This document shows, piece after piece, positions 32,290 to 45,374 of a stretch of 64,000 nucleotides of DNA. The stretch is from Callorhinus ursinus (taxonomy: Eukaryota > Chordata > Mammalia > Carnivora > Otariidae), in NCBI RefSeq assembly GCF_003265705.1, contig NW_020313057.1, forward strand, positions 3,259,893 to 3,323,892, written 5' to 3'. The translations under genes and the position numbers were made by a program. A model generated the notes under the pieces. The model worked only from the letters and a program-made list of their open reading frames with translations. It was not told the origin of the DNA and did no database searches. Numbering within the stretch: the stretch's first letter is position 1; every line of letters starts with the position of its first letter.

Positions 32290-33825
32290 GACTGTTCTTG
32301 GCACATCCCCACTGTGCCCCGCTGGTGCTGGCTTCAGAACCCCCACAAGCCTCCTTTACTCCAAGTGGTAGAGCACATGACAGGTGGCAAGACTGAGAGA
32401 TCAGGCGAGTTATTATGTGTTTCTGTCCATCATGAGCCCAGGGCATTACTGAATGTGCCTGACACGAATTTCACCGCCTGTTGGCTTTGGAAGTCTTGAA
32501 ATTCTTCCTTGTGACTGGACGGGGGATGCGGGTGGGAGAGACAGGCAGAGTGGGGTGGGGGACAGATACAGAGGAATAGAGCCTTTGTACTTGTCAGAGA
32601 GACTGTCGAAATTGAAAATGCATTGTGAGCAGGGAAGACAAGGTTGGTTGTGTTAACCATCTGACACCAATACGGGAAGGATGGGCAGACACTGAGAGCG
32701 TGGTCTGCTGATAGCCAAGCCCTGACCCACTGCTGTGCCAGCCTGCCAGGGGCCCTATAGAGACAGACCTTTAAATTACCATGTCTGTCGTCCAAGAGGC
32801 AGACAGGCAAGTCTTTATAACTAGACCCAGACAGGCAGCTGTCTGTTAGGGCCATCAGAAGAGTCTGGTTTACTTAAACAAGCGTGAGTACTTAAAAAAC
32901 CCTCCCTTTCTGGTTTTAAGGTGAGGCAGAAGCTTGACAGAGAAGGTCATCAATAGGACATTAATATTAGTTACTTTTACACATATTGTTGGAGGTGTTT
33001 TGTATTATAAACTGGGTCTGTGGGACATAATTGAGTGATCAAAATAAAAGTCAGTGATTTTGCTTTAAAAAAATCTCAGTAATTATTTCATCATTGGATC
33101 AAATTTCTGCTTAGATTCACCAGTCAAGGCACTAAAATGGTTACTAAGTTATCTAAATGACCAATTCTGATTGACCTGACAGTGGCCTGATTCGTCAGGT
33201 GCTTTGTACCTGACCTTTAAATAAATGGTTTTACTAAAGAGAAAATCACTGCTCTAGGGTGGAAAGAGAAAGACCTTTCCAGGAAAACATTTTTGCTTAT
33301 CCAATTGCCTATTGCCTTGGGCTTGCTCGTCATTGTACTTAATAGAAATTGTTTGATATGAATTGGACTGTGATCTAGTTGAGCCACAGACCTTACCTCC
33401 ATCAAGACTCAGGCTTTTGAAGTAGACATTCATTTTCAGGGTTGCAGAAAACACGGTACTCTCTAGAAGGATGGTTTGCCCATAGGTCCCCTGGGGAGAC
33501 TGAGGGAGACTGTACAGGGAATTCAGTCAAATCCCCACTTCCCAAAGATTTTCCTTTTATTGAGTTCTATCACCAAAATGTTGAGCCTGCTGGGGGGATT
33601 TTTCATAGACAAGGGAGAAGAAGATGGTCACCCAAGATTTAAATGGGAAGAAACTTGAGATTTAAAACCATTACACTCCAGTGTTATTATTCAAGCTGAA
33701 GAACAAATTCTAGCATTTACCTCAATATCAGGTGTGTTGCTGACTCATTGTTCTCAATGGGGAGCCCCAGCACGGTGGTGCATGTCAGATCCTTCTCAGA
33801 TGGCCCAGAAGCTTTGATCAATGGT
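32290..33825. other. Non-coding DNA without recognised features
   Basis: Nothing recognised. The minus-strand frame 32430-32855 (141 codons) has no domain. Confidence 0.4.
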
Positions 33826-33844
33826 TAAAGTGTATTTTCTTTTT

Positions 33845-34043
33845 TTTTTTTTTTAAGATTTTATTTATTTATTTGACAGAGAGAGACACAGCGAGAGAGG
33901 GAACACAAGCAGGGGGAGTGGGAGAGGGAGAAGCAGGCTTCCCGCCAAGCAGGGAGCCCGATGCGGGGCTCGATCCCAGGACCCTGGGATCATGACCTGA
34001 GCCGAAGGCAGACGCTTAACGACTGAGCCACCCGGGCGCCCCG
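33845..34043 (-). mobile_element. Young carnivoran SINE (SINEC), minus strand
   Basis: The plus strand shows poly-T, 'aagattttatttatttatttgacagagagag', 'gcagggagcccgatgcggggctcgatccc' and 'gagccacccgggcgcccc'. The TSD TAAAGTGTATTTTCTTTT is perfect (about 33826-33843 and 34044-34061; the left copy merges with the T run). Confidence 0.97.
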
Positions 34044-34061
34044 TAAAGTGTATTTTCTTTT

Positions 34062-34444
34062 TCTCAAATGAGATTATACCATCAAAGTCATGTCTGTGGG
34101 ATGGTATCAGGATCCTGTGTTGTGAATCTTGAGACCTTGGTTGCCACCTTCTCAAATATAGTGGTCTTTGGGCTTGGACCCCTAGTCTCCATCACTGCCC
34201 CCAGCCATGCCCCTGCCACTTATTGCTATAAATCCATCCGGGGGTGGACTCTGCCTCTCACTTATTCTTGCTCATGCCTTTCCCATAAGGTGGGAGTGAT
34301 GTTCTCCCTTCCCCCTTTATCAGTGAGCCCTCCCTCAACCCCCAAGTCCCAGAGTAAGTGCCCCTGACAGGGAAATACACTCTTTTTCCATAACCTCAAA
34401 AAAGGAGAGTATAGAATTACGCCAGCACATCTTGCCATGTATTC
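34062..34444. other. Non-coding DNA without recognised features
   Basis: Nothing recognised. Confidence 0.45.
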
Positions 34445-34575
34445 TCAAGATTGTAAGGTCTTGAAGCAAGAGCTGTGCTTCATCTTAGCAGCACCGGCAC
34501 CCATCGTCCCACTCTCTAGGCCAGGTGCTGAATAAGTTTTTGTGGAAAGGATGCCTGAATGAATGAACAAATAAA
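34445..34575 (+). repeat. LINE-2 3' end fragment, plus strand
   Basis: 'agattgtaaggtcttgaagcaagagctgtgcttcatctt', 'ggccaggtgctgaataagtttttg' and 'gaatgaatgaacaaataaat' follow the L2 3' terminus ('gattgtaagctccttgagggcagggac..gaatgaatgaatga'). Confidence 0.8.
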
Positions 34576-36310
34576 TGTTCAGAGTTGACATTAGCATCAA
34601 GAAGACTTCTCTGTCGTTAACAAAAATATATATTAATTAGACAGAACAGAGTTACTAAAAAAAACTTCCACCTTCAATTTACCAAAGCCATCCTTCACCA
34701 GATTCTCATAAGCACTGATGCCAGTGAACTTGCCTTAAGTATCAACAGTTTCCCTGCCTTAAGGCTGGTGTGGTCCTGCTGCCTCAAGGGTACCCACTTA
34801 ACTCCACATGCCTCATATCATCCACTAAGACTGGAATTCATAACAAATGTCTCTTATGGGTGACATCCACAACTCACTACCAGTTTACGTCTTCTCTTCA
34901 TGCTGGCTCCCTTCTGGTGGATTTCTCCCCTTTGGAGACTATTAAAGCTATTTTGTTCCTAAAAGGAGGATATTCTCAACACATCCTCCCCAGAACCCTA
35001 GTTCCGGAATACTAACTACTCACATGGCTCAAATTATGCACAGTTTCTTGTCCCTGAAGTTTGCTGTTTATATTCTAGAGAAGCCACTGCCTATTCCCTC
35101 AGACCATGTAAACTCATTGCTGGGGCTGGGAGACTAACTGCTTTAAATGAAAAATATTCACGTTCTCCACTGGCTCATGCCTTGTCCATCCCAGGAAGAA
35201 AATTAATGAAAGAATCAAGTATCCTTTTTACAAAATTCCAGACATTCGAAATACCTCATCCAAATTTAATTCATAAAGAGAGCAGGTTTCAAAACCTGAT
35301 TTTGAAAGCTCTCCTGAGATGGCACACCTGTCTTCCTCAGTAATTTTCCTGATCATATGGCCAATTGTTCACCCAGCGCTCTCTTTCCTGGTGAGAGAAG
35401 GCACCTGGGTTTTTGAGTCTCTGCTGGACAGCCCTAGTTTTAACAAAACATGGCAACTACATGGCAAGAAGTTGACTTGTACTGAGTCTTTGTTGATGAC
35501 ATTGTTTGCTCTAGTCATTGTACCAGCCGTGGACACGGCAAATGCATTCACTGATAGGAAGTGCTGTCCGGGAAATGTATTTTCTGTACATTCTTGGCTA
35601 TTGGAGCCATTCATCACATCATCGCCGCCTCCTCCCTGGTGCCTTTGCCTAAACAGAGATGCTTGTCATGAAGCCACTGTAATTCCTCTACGAGAGGCCC
35701 CAAAACAGAATCAAAACCATAACTCAAAGAACATTTACGGGCAATTTATGACCAACTGTCAAGCTAAAACTACTCTGACAGACTCCAAATCTGCTTTAGA
35801 AATAATACGATGCTTTTATCAATTTTTTCCTTGTCCTTTACTTTATGGTTGCTTTGTTTAAATGTTAAATGCTGAATTAAGTGGGTCTGGATCTCCTTTG
35901 GGAAAATGAGAATTCATGGGAAGATACTAAATTGGACAGTTACAGCTGTTCCCAGTTTCAAGAGCTCTGACAAGAAGGAGAGAAGTTTTATCGTAGAGCA
36001 GAGACTTGTTATATTTCCTCAACTTCACATGGGGCCCCCTCTTCTTTGGCATCAGTATTGACTGTTAAGTGGTCACACCCTGTTTGGAGTCAGAGACTAG
36101 ACTTTTCATGGATCATTTGGCTTGGAAATTGTTTAGGGAACAGGACAGCACTCACTTGTAGAGCAAGGCTGTTTTTGTTAGGACAGTCACGGCAAGAATG
36201 GCCACTAAAGACTTGATGGCTAAGTGTTCCTGAGAGATTTTCTCAGGCCTGAAAAATTGTCCAAAGTGGGGGGTCTTTCTTAGGATATGAGATTTCAGCC
36301 TTATAAGGGA
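34576..36310. other. Non-coding DNA; contains the longest frame not explained by repeats
   Basis: The ATG-started plus-strand frame 35319-35861 (180 codons) has two hydrophobic stretches (residues about 7-25 and 58-75), no recognisable domain, weak start context and no splice evidence. A frame of this length is near what chance gives in 64 kb at this base composition. I do not call a gene. Confidence 0.35.
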
Positions 36311-36690
36311 AAGCAATTCTGACATATCCTATAACATAGATGAACCTTGAAGACACACTAAGTGAAATAAGCCAGACACAAAAGGACTTGGTACAAAATT
36401 CTATATAATTTCACTTATATGAGGTGCCGAGACTAGTCAAATCCACAGAGACAGAAAATGGAATGGTGGATGCCAGGGACTAGGAAGAAGGGGGGATGGC
36501 GATTTGTTTAATGGGTACAGAGTTTCAGTTTTGCAAGATGAGATTAGAGATGAGTCCTACAACAACGTGAATGTACTTAACACTACTGAATTTGACACAT
36601 AAAATGCTGTGAAGATGGTAAATTTTATGTTAAGTGTATTTACCACAATTTTACAATATTTTAGGCAAGAAAAAAAAAGTCAAATTTTGA
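36311..36690 (+). repeat. Ancient LINE-1 3' end (L1M), plus strand
   Basis: 'aacatagatgaaccttgaagacacactaagtgaaataagccagacacaaaaggac' is the conserved end of L1M ORF2. It is followed by 3'UTR sequence ('tatataatttcacttatatgaggtgccgagactagtcaaatccacagagacagaaa...ggtggatgccagggac'). Confidence 0.92.
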
Positions 36691-39369
36691 AGACCAAAAA
36701 AGGAAAAATGACATTTGCAAGATATAGTGGATATTCTTTACTGGCAGAAGCTTGAGGAGTTGACACAAGAGATTAAATTTTTCCCTTGATGTTTATCTAC
36801 TCTTGCAGGAGGAGGGGGTGGGGAGGACAGAGAATGGGGGAGAGTGTAAGGATCTAATAATATTCCAAGGAAAAATTTAGTACCCCCACGACTTTCGTTT
36901 CCTTGTTTTTCACAAGACTATGTGCTTTTCTGTCATCGTGTACAGAACAAGGTCTGATGGGTTTTTGACAAAGAACTATTGATGGCGTGTCTGTGTGAAT
37001 TGCCCTAGCCTTGGTCACAGCCAACTTCTGTGGGACCCACTGCCCCCGCTCTACAATACATCCCAGTGTGCTTGGCCATTTATGAAAGGTCAGAAATGAA
37101 CTGAGAAATGGGCTAGAGTCAAAAACATGTGGCCCTATAAATATCAGAGTCAGAAGGCTTCTTCCATTCTCTCCCTGCTGCCCCTCACCATCTCCCCCGT
37201 GCCTTCTCCCTCGCCCACTGTTGGCGTTTCCCGCATTTTGCACAGCACCTCAGACCAGGTTGCTGTCAAGAGCAGGCCGTGGCTGCATTCTTCACCGGGT
37301 GACGTCTCTTTGCATCCGGTCTGATCCCCTCGTGCCATTAATCTAGCTTTCTCCTTTAGCCCTTGGAGATTTCTGGCTACAGGGCTCTATCAGTGCCGTC
37401 TGCGATGTTCTAGTCCACGTCCCGCTAGCGCCGTTCCCACCTGCGGTTCCATCTGACACCTGCTGTGTTCTCTGAGCTGAGGAGCTCGCAGGCGTGGACC
37501 GTCAGCAGGGCCTCATTGCACATTGGAGCGTTCATTATGACCTTAGCTGCCAAACTGGAAGACTTTGAAGTGACACTGGAACATCTGCTCATGGATGTGT
37601 TTGTAAGTAAAGGCTTTCCCTTATTCTGCACAATAGATCCCCTTCTGCAGCCCCAGAGTCTTCACGACTCTGTCCCCATTCCCGACAAGGATTCTATTCC
37701 ACGACGGTCCAGTGCTCACACAGTGGCTTTATGTATGCTTATGTGCTTGGCGGGGGTGGGGGGGGGGGGTGGGCAAAACTATAAAATCGCTAAATGCCTG
37801 AGTGGTGCGGAATTGTCGGTACAGATGACCTAGCAGGGAAATGGCTTCTGAGAACAAGTAATGTCCAGGAGTCTGAATGAATGGGATGAAGAAATAGAAC
37901 ACATTTGCCCAAAGAGACAAAAGCAGCTTCAGTAGGTATTCCCTGGGAGACTCGGATCTGTTGGTGAAGTGAAGTGATCATTCCAGAAAACAAAGGAGAG
38001 GGTGGACTCAACATACTGTATTTTTCCCACGGGGAATGCTGAGGGTAAGGGTAGAGAGAGCACATCACTCTGTGCAGAGCACCAGCCCCTGGATCCTGGC
38101 CACTTTCCTAGGGATTAGGTCACCATTGCTTCCTCGGGAATGGATTTTATGGGATAAGGCTGTTTGAGTGACTGTTTTTTAAAGAAGGGGCAGCTGATAA
38201 GGATACTTTTATTCCTGTGATTTTAGAAACACAATCTTTGAAAACCCCTGGCATCCATAGCAACCCAAACATCGTTTCTGCCCCAAACCAGCCACAGTCA
38301 TTTTTACTCTTTTCTCAAGGTTTTCTTTTGGTGATAGGTCTGTTTTGTATTATTGATGGGGGTTTAGGGAGCTACAGACTGTGTGAAGCATGCCGGGGGT
38401 AATATAGCTGAAAGAAAGGTGCTCTCTTTCCAAGAACAACACTGGCACTCCCCTGGGAAAGGCGGTGGTGGTACATTTTGAGGACCAGCCAGTCTGCGTC
38501 TTGAATCTGGAAAAGGCTGCGGGGGGTTGGGTTTTTTTCTTTTCTTTTCTTTTCTTTTTGGCTTTTTCACTATACATCACTAAGTCCCTTTCAGGAACCT
38601 TACAGGGAATGGTGTGTTTTGGCAGACATTAGAGTCTGGGGCTTTTTTTTTTTCTTTATTAATTTATAATCTGTCGTCTAATTGAGGCAACATTACACTG
38701 GCAGGATTCCCAGATGGAATCGCCCTTTCCAGGCTGGATACCGGGATTCCCAGTACCTCACATTCATTCTGACCGGAGGGTCAGGAAGTTATGCGTCAAG
38801 AAGGGAGAGCGACCTGGATTTCCAGTGATGGGAGGTTCATGGACAGCATCGCTCTTTTCTGAAGTATAAATAGAGATTGAGCAGCAGGATGGGAAGTTTC
38901 TTTGACAGCTGATACCCTCTGCCCAACCACCACGGTCCGCCATGGTGGTGGCTGGTGGTGGGTGGCTGTAGGGTCTTATGTGGGGGCAGTCTGTGGCTTA
39001 CCAAGGGGTTGGTGTGAGCTTGGTCACGTCAGGGAAAAATTAATCAGGAAGTTGTTTTATTTAAATACCACAAAGTTGTTAATGTAGTCCCCTTCTCTCC
39101 TTAACTGCCCCCCCCAAACACACTATTTTCTAATACTCCCACCACTATTATCTTGTTTGGGAACTTCCAGATACACTCTCCCCTGGGGGAGAGTGCGGTA
39201 ACATACTCCCTCCTTTTCTGTAAATACAACCCATAATGTCATGGCCTCAGTTAAGTCCTTACTACCCCTCACTTGGACTAACCATCTAATTATTCTCCTG
39301 TATCCACTATTTCTCCTCCAGTTCCTCCTAGATTAACGTCTCCAGATCAACCTCTTTACACTCTATTAA
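36691..39369. other. Non-coding DNA; G run and TTTTC repeat only
   Basis: No exon was supported. A pyrimidine tract with AG at 37342-37359 and a GTAAGT at 37603 frame a segment with in-frame stops. A (TTTTC)n run lies at 38531-38558 and a T run at 38644-38654. Confidence 0.4.
37751..37773 (+). repeat. G-rich tract (G-quadruplex-capable)
   Basis: The tract is GGGGG-T-G(13 or so)-T-GGG, almost uninterrupted. G runs of this kind can fold as quadruplexes and often cause sequencing errors, so the exact length is uncertain. Confidence 0.85.
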
Positions 39370-42300
39370 TCACTAAAAAATATTTTTTAGATGAGTTTGA
39401 GGTTCACAGCAAAATTGAGCAGAGAGGACAGAAATTTCCTCTATACTCCTGTTCCCACATACTCACCTCTCCCACCATGGACATCCCACAGTAGAATGAT
39501 ACATTTATTGTAATCACTGAGCCTATACTGACACATCACTATCACTCAAAGTCAGTAGTTTACATTAAGGTTCACTCTTGGTGTTATACACTCTATGGGT
39601 TGACTGTGGGTGACTGACATATAATGGCATGTATCCACCATTGTAGAATAATGTAAGATAGATTCACTGCCCTAAAAATCCACTGTGCTCTACCTATTCA
39701 TCACTCCTCCTCCTTAATGTCTGGCAACCACGAATATTTTTACTATTGCCTTTACTATTTTGTCTTTTCCAGAATACCATATAATTAGACTCATATAATA
39801 TGTAGCCTTTTCGGATTGATTTCTTTCCTTTAATGATATGCATGTATGTTTCCTCCATGTCTTTTCATGGCTTGATAGCTCATTTCTTCTTAGCGCTTAA
39901 TAATAGGCTGTTGTTTGGATGTGCCAAAGTTTATTTATTCATTAACCTACTGAAAATATATGGGTTGCTTGCAAGTTTTAGCAGTTCGGCTATAAACATC
40001 TGTGTGCAGGTTTTTGTGTAGACATAGGTTTCCATACATTTGAGCTAAATACCAAGGAGGTCAACTGCTGGATTGTGTGGTAAATGGTTAGTTTTGCAAG
40101 ATACCACCAAACTCTCTTCCAAAGTGGTTGTGCCATTTTGCATTCCCACCAGCAGTGAACAAGACCTCCTGTTGCTCCACATCCTTGCCAACTTGAATTG
40201 GTGGTGTCAGTGTTTTGGAATTGGGCCATTCTAATAGGTGTGTAGTGGTCGCTCATTATTGTCTTATTTTGTAATTCCTTAATGATATATGATGTTCAAC
40301 ATCTTTTCATATGCTTACTTTCTATCTGTATATACACTCTTCTTTGGTGAGGTGTCTGTTAAGGTCTTTTGGCCACTTTTTAATCTGGTTGTTTATTTCC
40401 TTATTGTTGAGTTTTAAGAGTTTGTTGTATACCTGGGCTATCAGCCATTTGTCAGATACATCTTTTACAAGTATTTTCTCCCAGTCTATGGCTCTTCTTA
40501 TTCACTTGGAAGTTTTTTGCAGAGGAGTTTTTTCATTTTAATGAAGCCCAGCTTATCAATTATTTCTTCCATGGATCTTGCCTTGGTGTTATATCTAAAA
40601 AGGTATCACCATATCCAAGGTCATCTGGAGTTTCTCCTATGCTATCTTCTAGGAGTTTTATAGTTTGGGTTTTACACTTAAGTCTGCAATCCATTCTTAG
40701 TTAATATTTGTAAAGGGTATAAAGTCTGTGTCCAGATTCTTTTTTTTTTTTGTACATGAATATTCAGTTGTTCCAGCACCATTTTTTGAAAAGACTGCCT
40801 TTGCTCCGTTGTACTTCCTTTGCTCCTTTGCCAAAGATCACTGGACTATATTTATGTAGATCTATTTCTGGGCTCTCTATTCTGTTTCAGTAATCTATTT
40901 GTCTATTCTTGCACAAATACCATACTGTCTTACTTAAAGTAGCTTTATAGTAAGTCTTGAAGTTGGCTGGTGTCAGCTCTCTGGGTTTTTTCCCATCAAT
41001 ATTAAATCAATTATTCTGGATATTTTGCCTTTCCATATAAACTTCAGTATCAGTTTGTTGATATCCCCAAAATAACTTGCTGGGATTTTGATTGAGATTG
41101 TGTTAATCTATAGATCAATTTGGGAAAACCTGACATTTTGACAATATCAGGTCTTCTTATCCATGGACATTGAATATTTCTCTAATTATTTAGTTCTTCT
41201 TTGGTTTCTTTCATCAGAGTTTTTTCATTTTCCTCACATAGATTTTGTACATATTTTGTTAGAACTATACGTAAATGTTTCACTTTAGGAAGTGCTAATG
41301 TAAATGGTAACATTTTTAATTTCCAGTTCTACTTGTTCATTGCCAGTATATAAGAAAGCAGTTGAGTTTTGTATATTAACCTTGTATTCTGTAACCTTTC
41401 TATAATCACTTATTAGTTCCAGGAGTATTTTTGTCAATTCTTTCAGATTTCCTACATGAATAATCATGTCATCTGGGAACAAAGACAGTTTTATATATAT
41501 TCTTTCCTAATCTGCATCTATTTTATTTCTTCTTCTTGTCTTATTGCACTAGCTAGGACTTCCAATAGGATATTGATAAGCAATGGTGAGAAAGACATCA
41601 TTCCCTTGCTCCTTATCTTAGTGGGAAAACTTCAAGTTTTTCACCATTAAGTGTGGTGTTGGCTGAAGGCTTTTGAGAATATTTTTTCTCAAGTTGGGAA
41701 AGTTCCTCTCTATTCCTACTTTATTGAAAGCTTTTGTTATGAACAGGTGTTGGATTTTGTCAAATAGTTCTCTGCATCTATTGATATGGTTATGTGATCT
41801 TTCTTTTTTAGCATTTTTGATGTGATGTGAATCAATTGATATGATTATGTGATTTTTCTTCTTTAGCATTTTATTCATTGCATTTTTGTTACATTATTTA
41901 ATTTTTTAATGTTGAAGCTGCCTTGTATACCTGGGATAAATCCCACTTGATCATGGTATATAATTTTTTTATGCATTGTTTTACTGAATTTGCTAATATT
42001 TTTTTGAGAATTTTTGCCTCTGTGTTCATGACATATATCAGTCTGTAGTTTTCTAGTAATGTGTTTTTCTAGTTTTGATATTAGAGCAATGCTGGCCTCA
42101 TACAATGAATTAGAAAGTATTTGCTTCTGTCTTCTGGAAAATATTGTAGAAGGTTGGTATAATTTCTTCCATAAATGTTTGACAGAATTTATCAGTGTAC
42201 CTATCTGGGGCTAGTGCTTTCTCTTTTGTAAGGTTATCGATTCTGTTATTGATTCTGTTTCTTCTTGTGTGAGTTTTGGCAGATTGTCTTTCAAGGAATG

Positions 42301-43608
42301 GATCCATTTCATCTAGGTTATCAAATTTGTGGGCACAGAGTTGTTCATAGTGTTCCTTTGTTATCCTTTTAATGTCCAAAGGATGTCTCCTCTTTCACTT
42401 CTGATGTTAGTAATTTGTGTCTTCTCTCTTTTTTAACTTATCCTGGCTAAGCACTTATTGCTTTTATTGATCCTTTCAAGGAACCAGCTTTTGATTTTAT
42501 TGATTTTCTCTATTCATCTCCTATTTTTAATTTCATTGATTTTTGCTCTAATTTTTATTATTTTATTCTTCTGCTTACTTTAGATTTAATTTGCTCTTCT
42601 TTTTTCTACTTTCATTAATGGGAAGCTATTATATTACTCATTTTTAGATCTTCCTTGTTTTCTCTTCTAATTTATGCATTCAATGCTATAAATTTCCCAC
42701 TAGGCACTTCTTTCACTGCACTCCACAAATTTTGATAAGTTGTGTTTTCAGTTTCATTTAGTTCAAAAAATGTTTAATTTGTCTTTAGATTTTTTTTTGA
42801 TCCATGTGTTATTCTAGAACTATGGTGTTTAATATCCAAGTATTATCTAACTATCTTTTTTGTTATTGATTTCTAGTATAATTACACTATGGTCTGGGAG
42901 AAGACGCTGTAAGATTTTTAATCTTTTACACTTGTTAAGGTGTGTTTTACGTCCCAGAAAATGGTTTATCTTGGTGAATGGTCCATGTGAGCTTCAGAAG
43001 AATGTGTATTCTGCTGTTGTTGGGTGAAATAGTCTATAGACGTCCATCATATCCAGTTGATTGATGGTGTTGTTGAGTTCAACTATGTGCTTAACTAAAT
43101 TTATGCCTGCTGTATCTGTCCATTTCTGATAGGGGGTATTGACATGTCCAACTATAATAGTGGATTTATCTTTTTCTTCTTGCAGTTCTATCAGTTTTTG
43201 CTTCACATATTTTGACACTCTGTTATTAGGGGCATATATGTTAAGAATTGTTATGTCTTCTTGGAGAATTGACCCATTTATCATTATCTAATACTCCCTT
43301 TATTCCTGATAGTTTTACTTGAAGTCTTCTGATTCTGAAATTAATATAGCTACTCCCACTTTCTTTCGATTAGTGTTAGCATAGTATATCTTTCTCCATC
43401 TCTTTGCTTTCTATCTATATGTGTCCATGGATTTCTTATAGAAAACCTATAGTTGGGTCCTGTGTTTTGATCCACTCTGACAATCTGTCTCTTAATTATG
43501 TATTTAGACCATTGACATTTAATGTGATCATTGATATTGTTAGATTAACATTTCCTATATTTGTTACTATGTTCTATTTGTTTTCCTTGTTCTTTGTTCC
43601 TAATTTTG
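39370..43608 (-). mobile_element. Long decayed LINE-1 (L1MA/L1MB type): 3'UTR and ORF2, minus strand
   Basis: The left end holds the antisense 3'UTR ('gcaaaattgagcagagaggacag', 'tacattaaggttcactcttggtgttataca'), followed by ORF2 read backwards. Minus-strand frames preserve pieces of ORF2p: the RT catalytic region at 41285-41482 (the F-A-D-D motif is changed to F-P-D-D), the RT entry region at 41618-42379 in three broken frames ('HHDQVGFIPG'-like), and endonuclease residues at 42994-43284 ('NIYAPN', with the G-D-F-N catalytic motif changed to G-H-V-N). Many stops and frame breaks show it is long dead. The element continues beyond a nested young L1. Confidence 0.96.
41781..41890 (-). repeat. 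55-bp tandem duplication inside L1 ORF2
   Basis: The block 'ttgatatggttatgtgatctttcttttttagcatttt' (from 41781) recurs 55 bp later (from 41836) as 'ttgatatgattatgtgatttttcttctttagcatttt', with a few differences. It duplicates codons around the RT motif upstream of the catalytic aspartates. The accumulated differences show it is old. Confidence 0.85.
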
Positions 43609-43840
43609 TGATGAACCATGAGAGACTATGGACTCTGAGAAACAAACTGAGGGTTCTAGAGGGGAGGGGGGTGGGGGGGTTAGCCTGGTGATGGGTATTC
43701 AAGAGGGCATGTACTGAATGGAGCACTGGGTGTTATACGCAAACAATGAATCACAGAATGCTACATCAAAAACTAATGATGTAATGTATGGTGATTAACA
43801 TAATAAAAAAATAAAATAAATAAATTGACAACAAAAAGAA
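43609..43840 (+). mobile_element. Young LINE-1 3' end, plus strand, nested in the old L1
   Basis: The element begins abruptly at 'gatgaaccatgagagactatgg', continues with the G-rich 3'UTR block and 'gagcactgggtgttatacgc', 'catcaaaaactaatgatgtaatgtatggtgattaac', and ends in an A-rich tail (AATAAATAAA). It is only about 230 bp long. I could not find a clean TSD. Confidence 0.95.
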
Positions 43841-45280
43841 TGAGTAAAATTTTATTTTACTGTCATTTATTCATTCTCTGATGCTCTTCCTTTCTTTACA
43901 TAGATCCAAATTTCTAATCTACATAATTTTCCTTCTCTCTGCTGAACTTGTTTTAACATTTCTCACATGGCAGTTCTCCTGGCAACAGATTTCCTCAATT
44001 TTTATTTATCTGAGAAAATCTTTGCTTTTCCTTCAACTTTGAAGGATAATTTCCCAGGGTATGGAATCCTAAGTTGGTGGACTTTTTTTCTCTCAACACT
44101 TGAAATATTTCACTCCACTTCTACTTGCTTGCATGGTTTCTGAGGGAAAGTTGAATATAATTCTTACCTTTGCTTTATAATAGGTAAGAAGTTTTTTTCC
44201 TCTGGTTTCTTTCAAAACTTTTTCTTTATCTTCCATCTTCTGAAGTTTGACTATGATATGCCAGAAGTACTTTGGAGGGTTTTTCTATTTGGGGCTTTTG
44301 TAGATTGTTTTTGTTTTGGGAGGGGCATTTATCTGGTTTGGTGTTCTCTGAGCTCTCCGGATCTGTGGTTTTGTGCTTGACATTAAATTTGGGGAAATTT
44401 CCAGTCATTATTTCTTCAAATATTGCTTCTGTTCCTTTCTTACTTCTCCTTCTATTCCCAGTATGCATATGTTATACACATTATAGTTGTCTTGCATTTC
44501 TTGGGTATTCTATTCTGTTGTGGGGGTTTTTTTTTTTCAGTCTTTTTTTTTTTCTTTTGCTTTTCAATTTTAGAAGTTTCTCTTGGCATGTCATCAAGCT
44601 CAGAGATTCTTTCTTCATCTGTGTCCAGTCTACTAATAAATCTATCCAGTCACTCTCTTCTCTTACAGTTCTTGATCTCTAGAATTTCGTTTTGATCCTT
44701 AGAATTTCCATCTCTCTGTTTATATTGTCCATCTATCTGTTCTTCCATATTGTCAACTTTTTCCATTAAAGCCCTTAGGATATAAATCTTAATTTTTTAG
44801 TTCCTCGTCTAATAAATCCAACTTTCCTGCTGTATCTCATTCTTTCTGGTGCTTGTTCAGTCTCTTTAGACTGTGTTTTTTTGCCTCCTAGTATGTCTTG
44901 TTACCTTCAAAGGGGACATGATGTACTGTGTGAAAGGAACTGTGGGAAATAGGCCTTTAGTGATGTGGTGGTAAGGTATGGGAGGAGGAGAGGCATTGTA
45001 TAGTCCCATGCTAGTTCTCTTGGTCTTTTAGTGAGCCTCTGCCTTGGGCTGTGAACTACACCAGAGTTTCTCAGGGTGCTTTTCTCCCTGAGACAGGATG
45101 GGTGGGTGGGCTGGAATTGGGCATTTCCCCTCCCCCATATGGAAAGCTAGAGCCAGCTAGAGTTGAGTATTTCACTTCCCCAGGGAGGCTCCCCAGAAAG
45201 GCTTCCCTTCCCCATTGTTTAGGCTTTCATAAAATAGTTTCTCCTGAGGGCAGGCCTTGTTAAGAAGGACAGAATGCTTT
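43841..45280 (-). mobile_element. Decayed LINE-1, 5' part, minus strand (continues 39370-43608)
   Basis: 'ctgagaaaatctttgcttttccttcaactttgaaggataatttcccagggtatggaatcctaagttgg', 'gtttgactatgatatgcc' and 'cagtcattatttcttcaaatattgcttctgttcc' are well-known antisense blocks from the 5' part of L1M elements (ORF1/5' region). Similarity fades after about 44.9 kb, and the true end is uncertain. With the 3' part, the element covers over 5 kb. Confidence 0.85.
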
Positions 45281-45374
45281 GACCCATTTCCATGTACGCA
45301 TCCCTAAAGAATATTGAAAATGAGCTTTAAAGTCACATGAGCAGCTCAGCACCAAGTCTCAGTCGCAGCTCAGC

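Noticed and set aside
37342..37602. Possible internal exon: pyrimidine tract plus AG at 37359 and donor GTAAGT at 37603
   Set aside because: The frame that is open to the donor has stops at 37411 and 37426, the start suggested at 37465 is GTG and not ATG, and no homology is recognised.
44272..44682. 136-codon plus-strand frame with hydrophobic stretches
   Set aside because: Antisense to the 5' part of the decayed L1M; hydrophobicity comes from T-rich antisense sequence.
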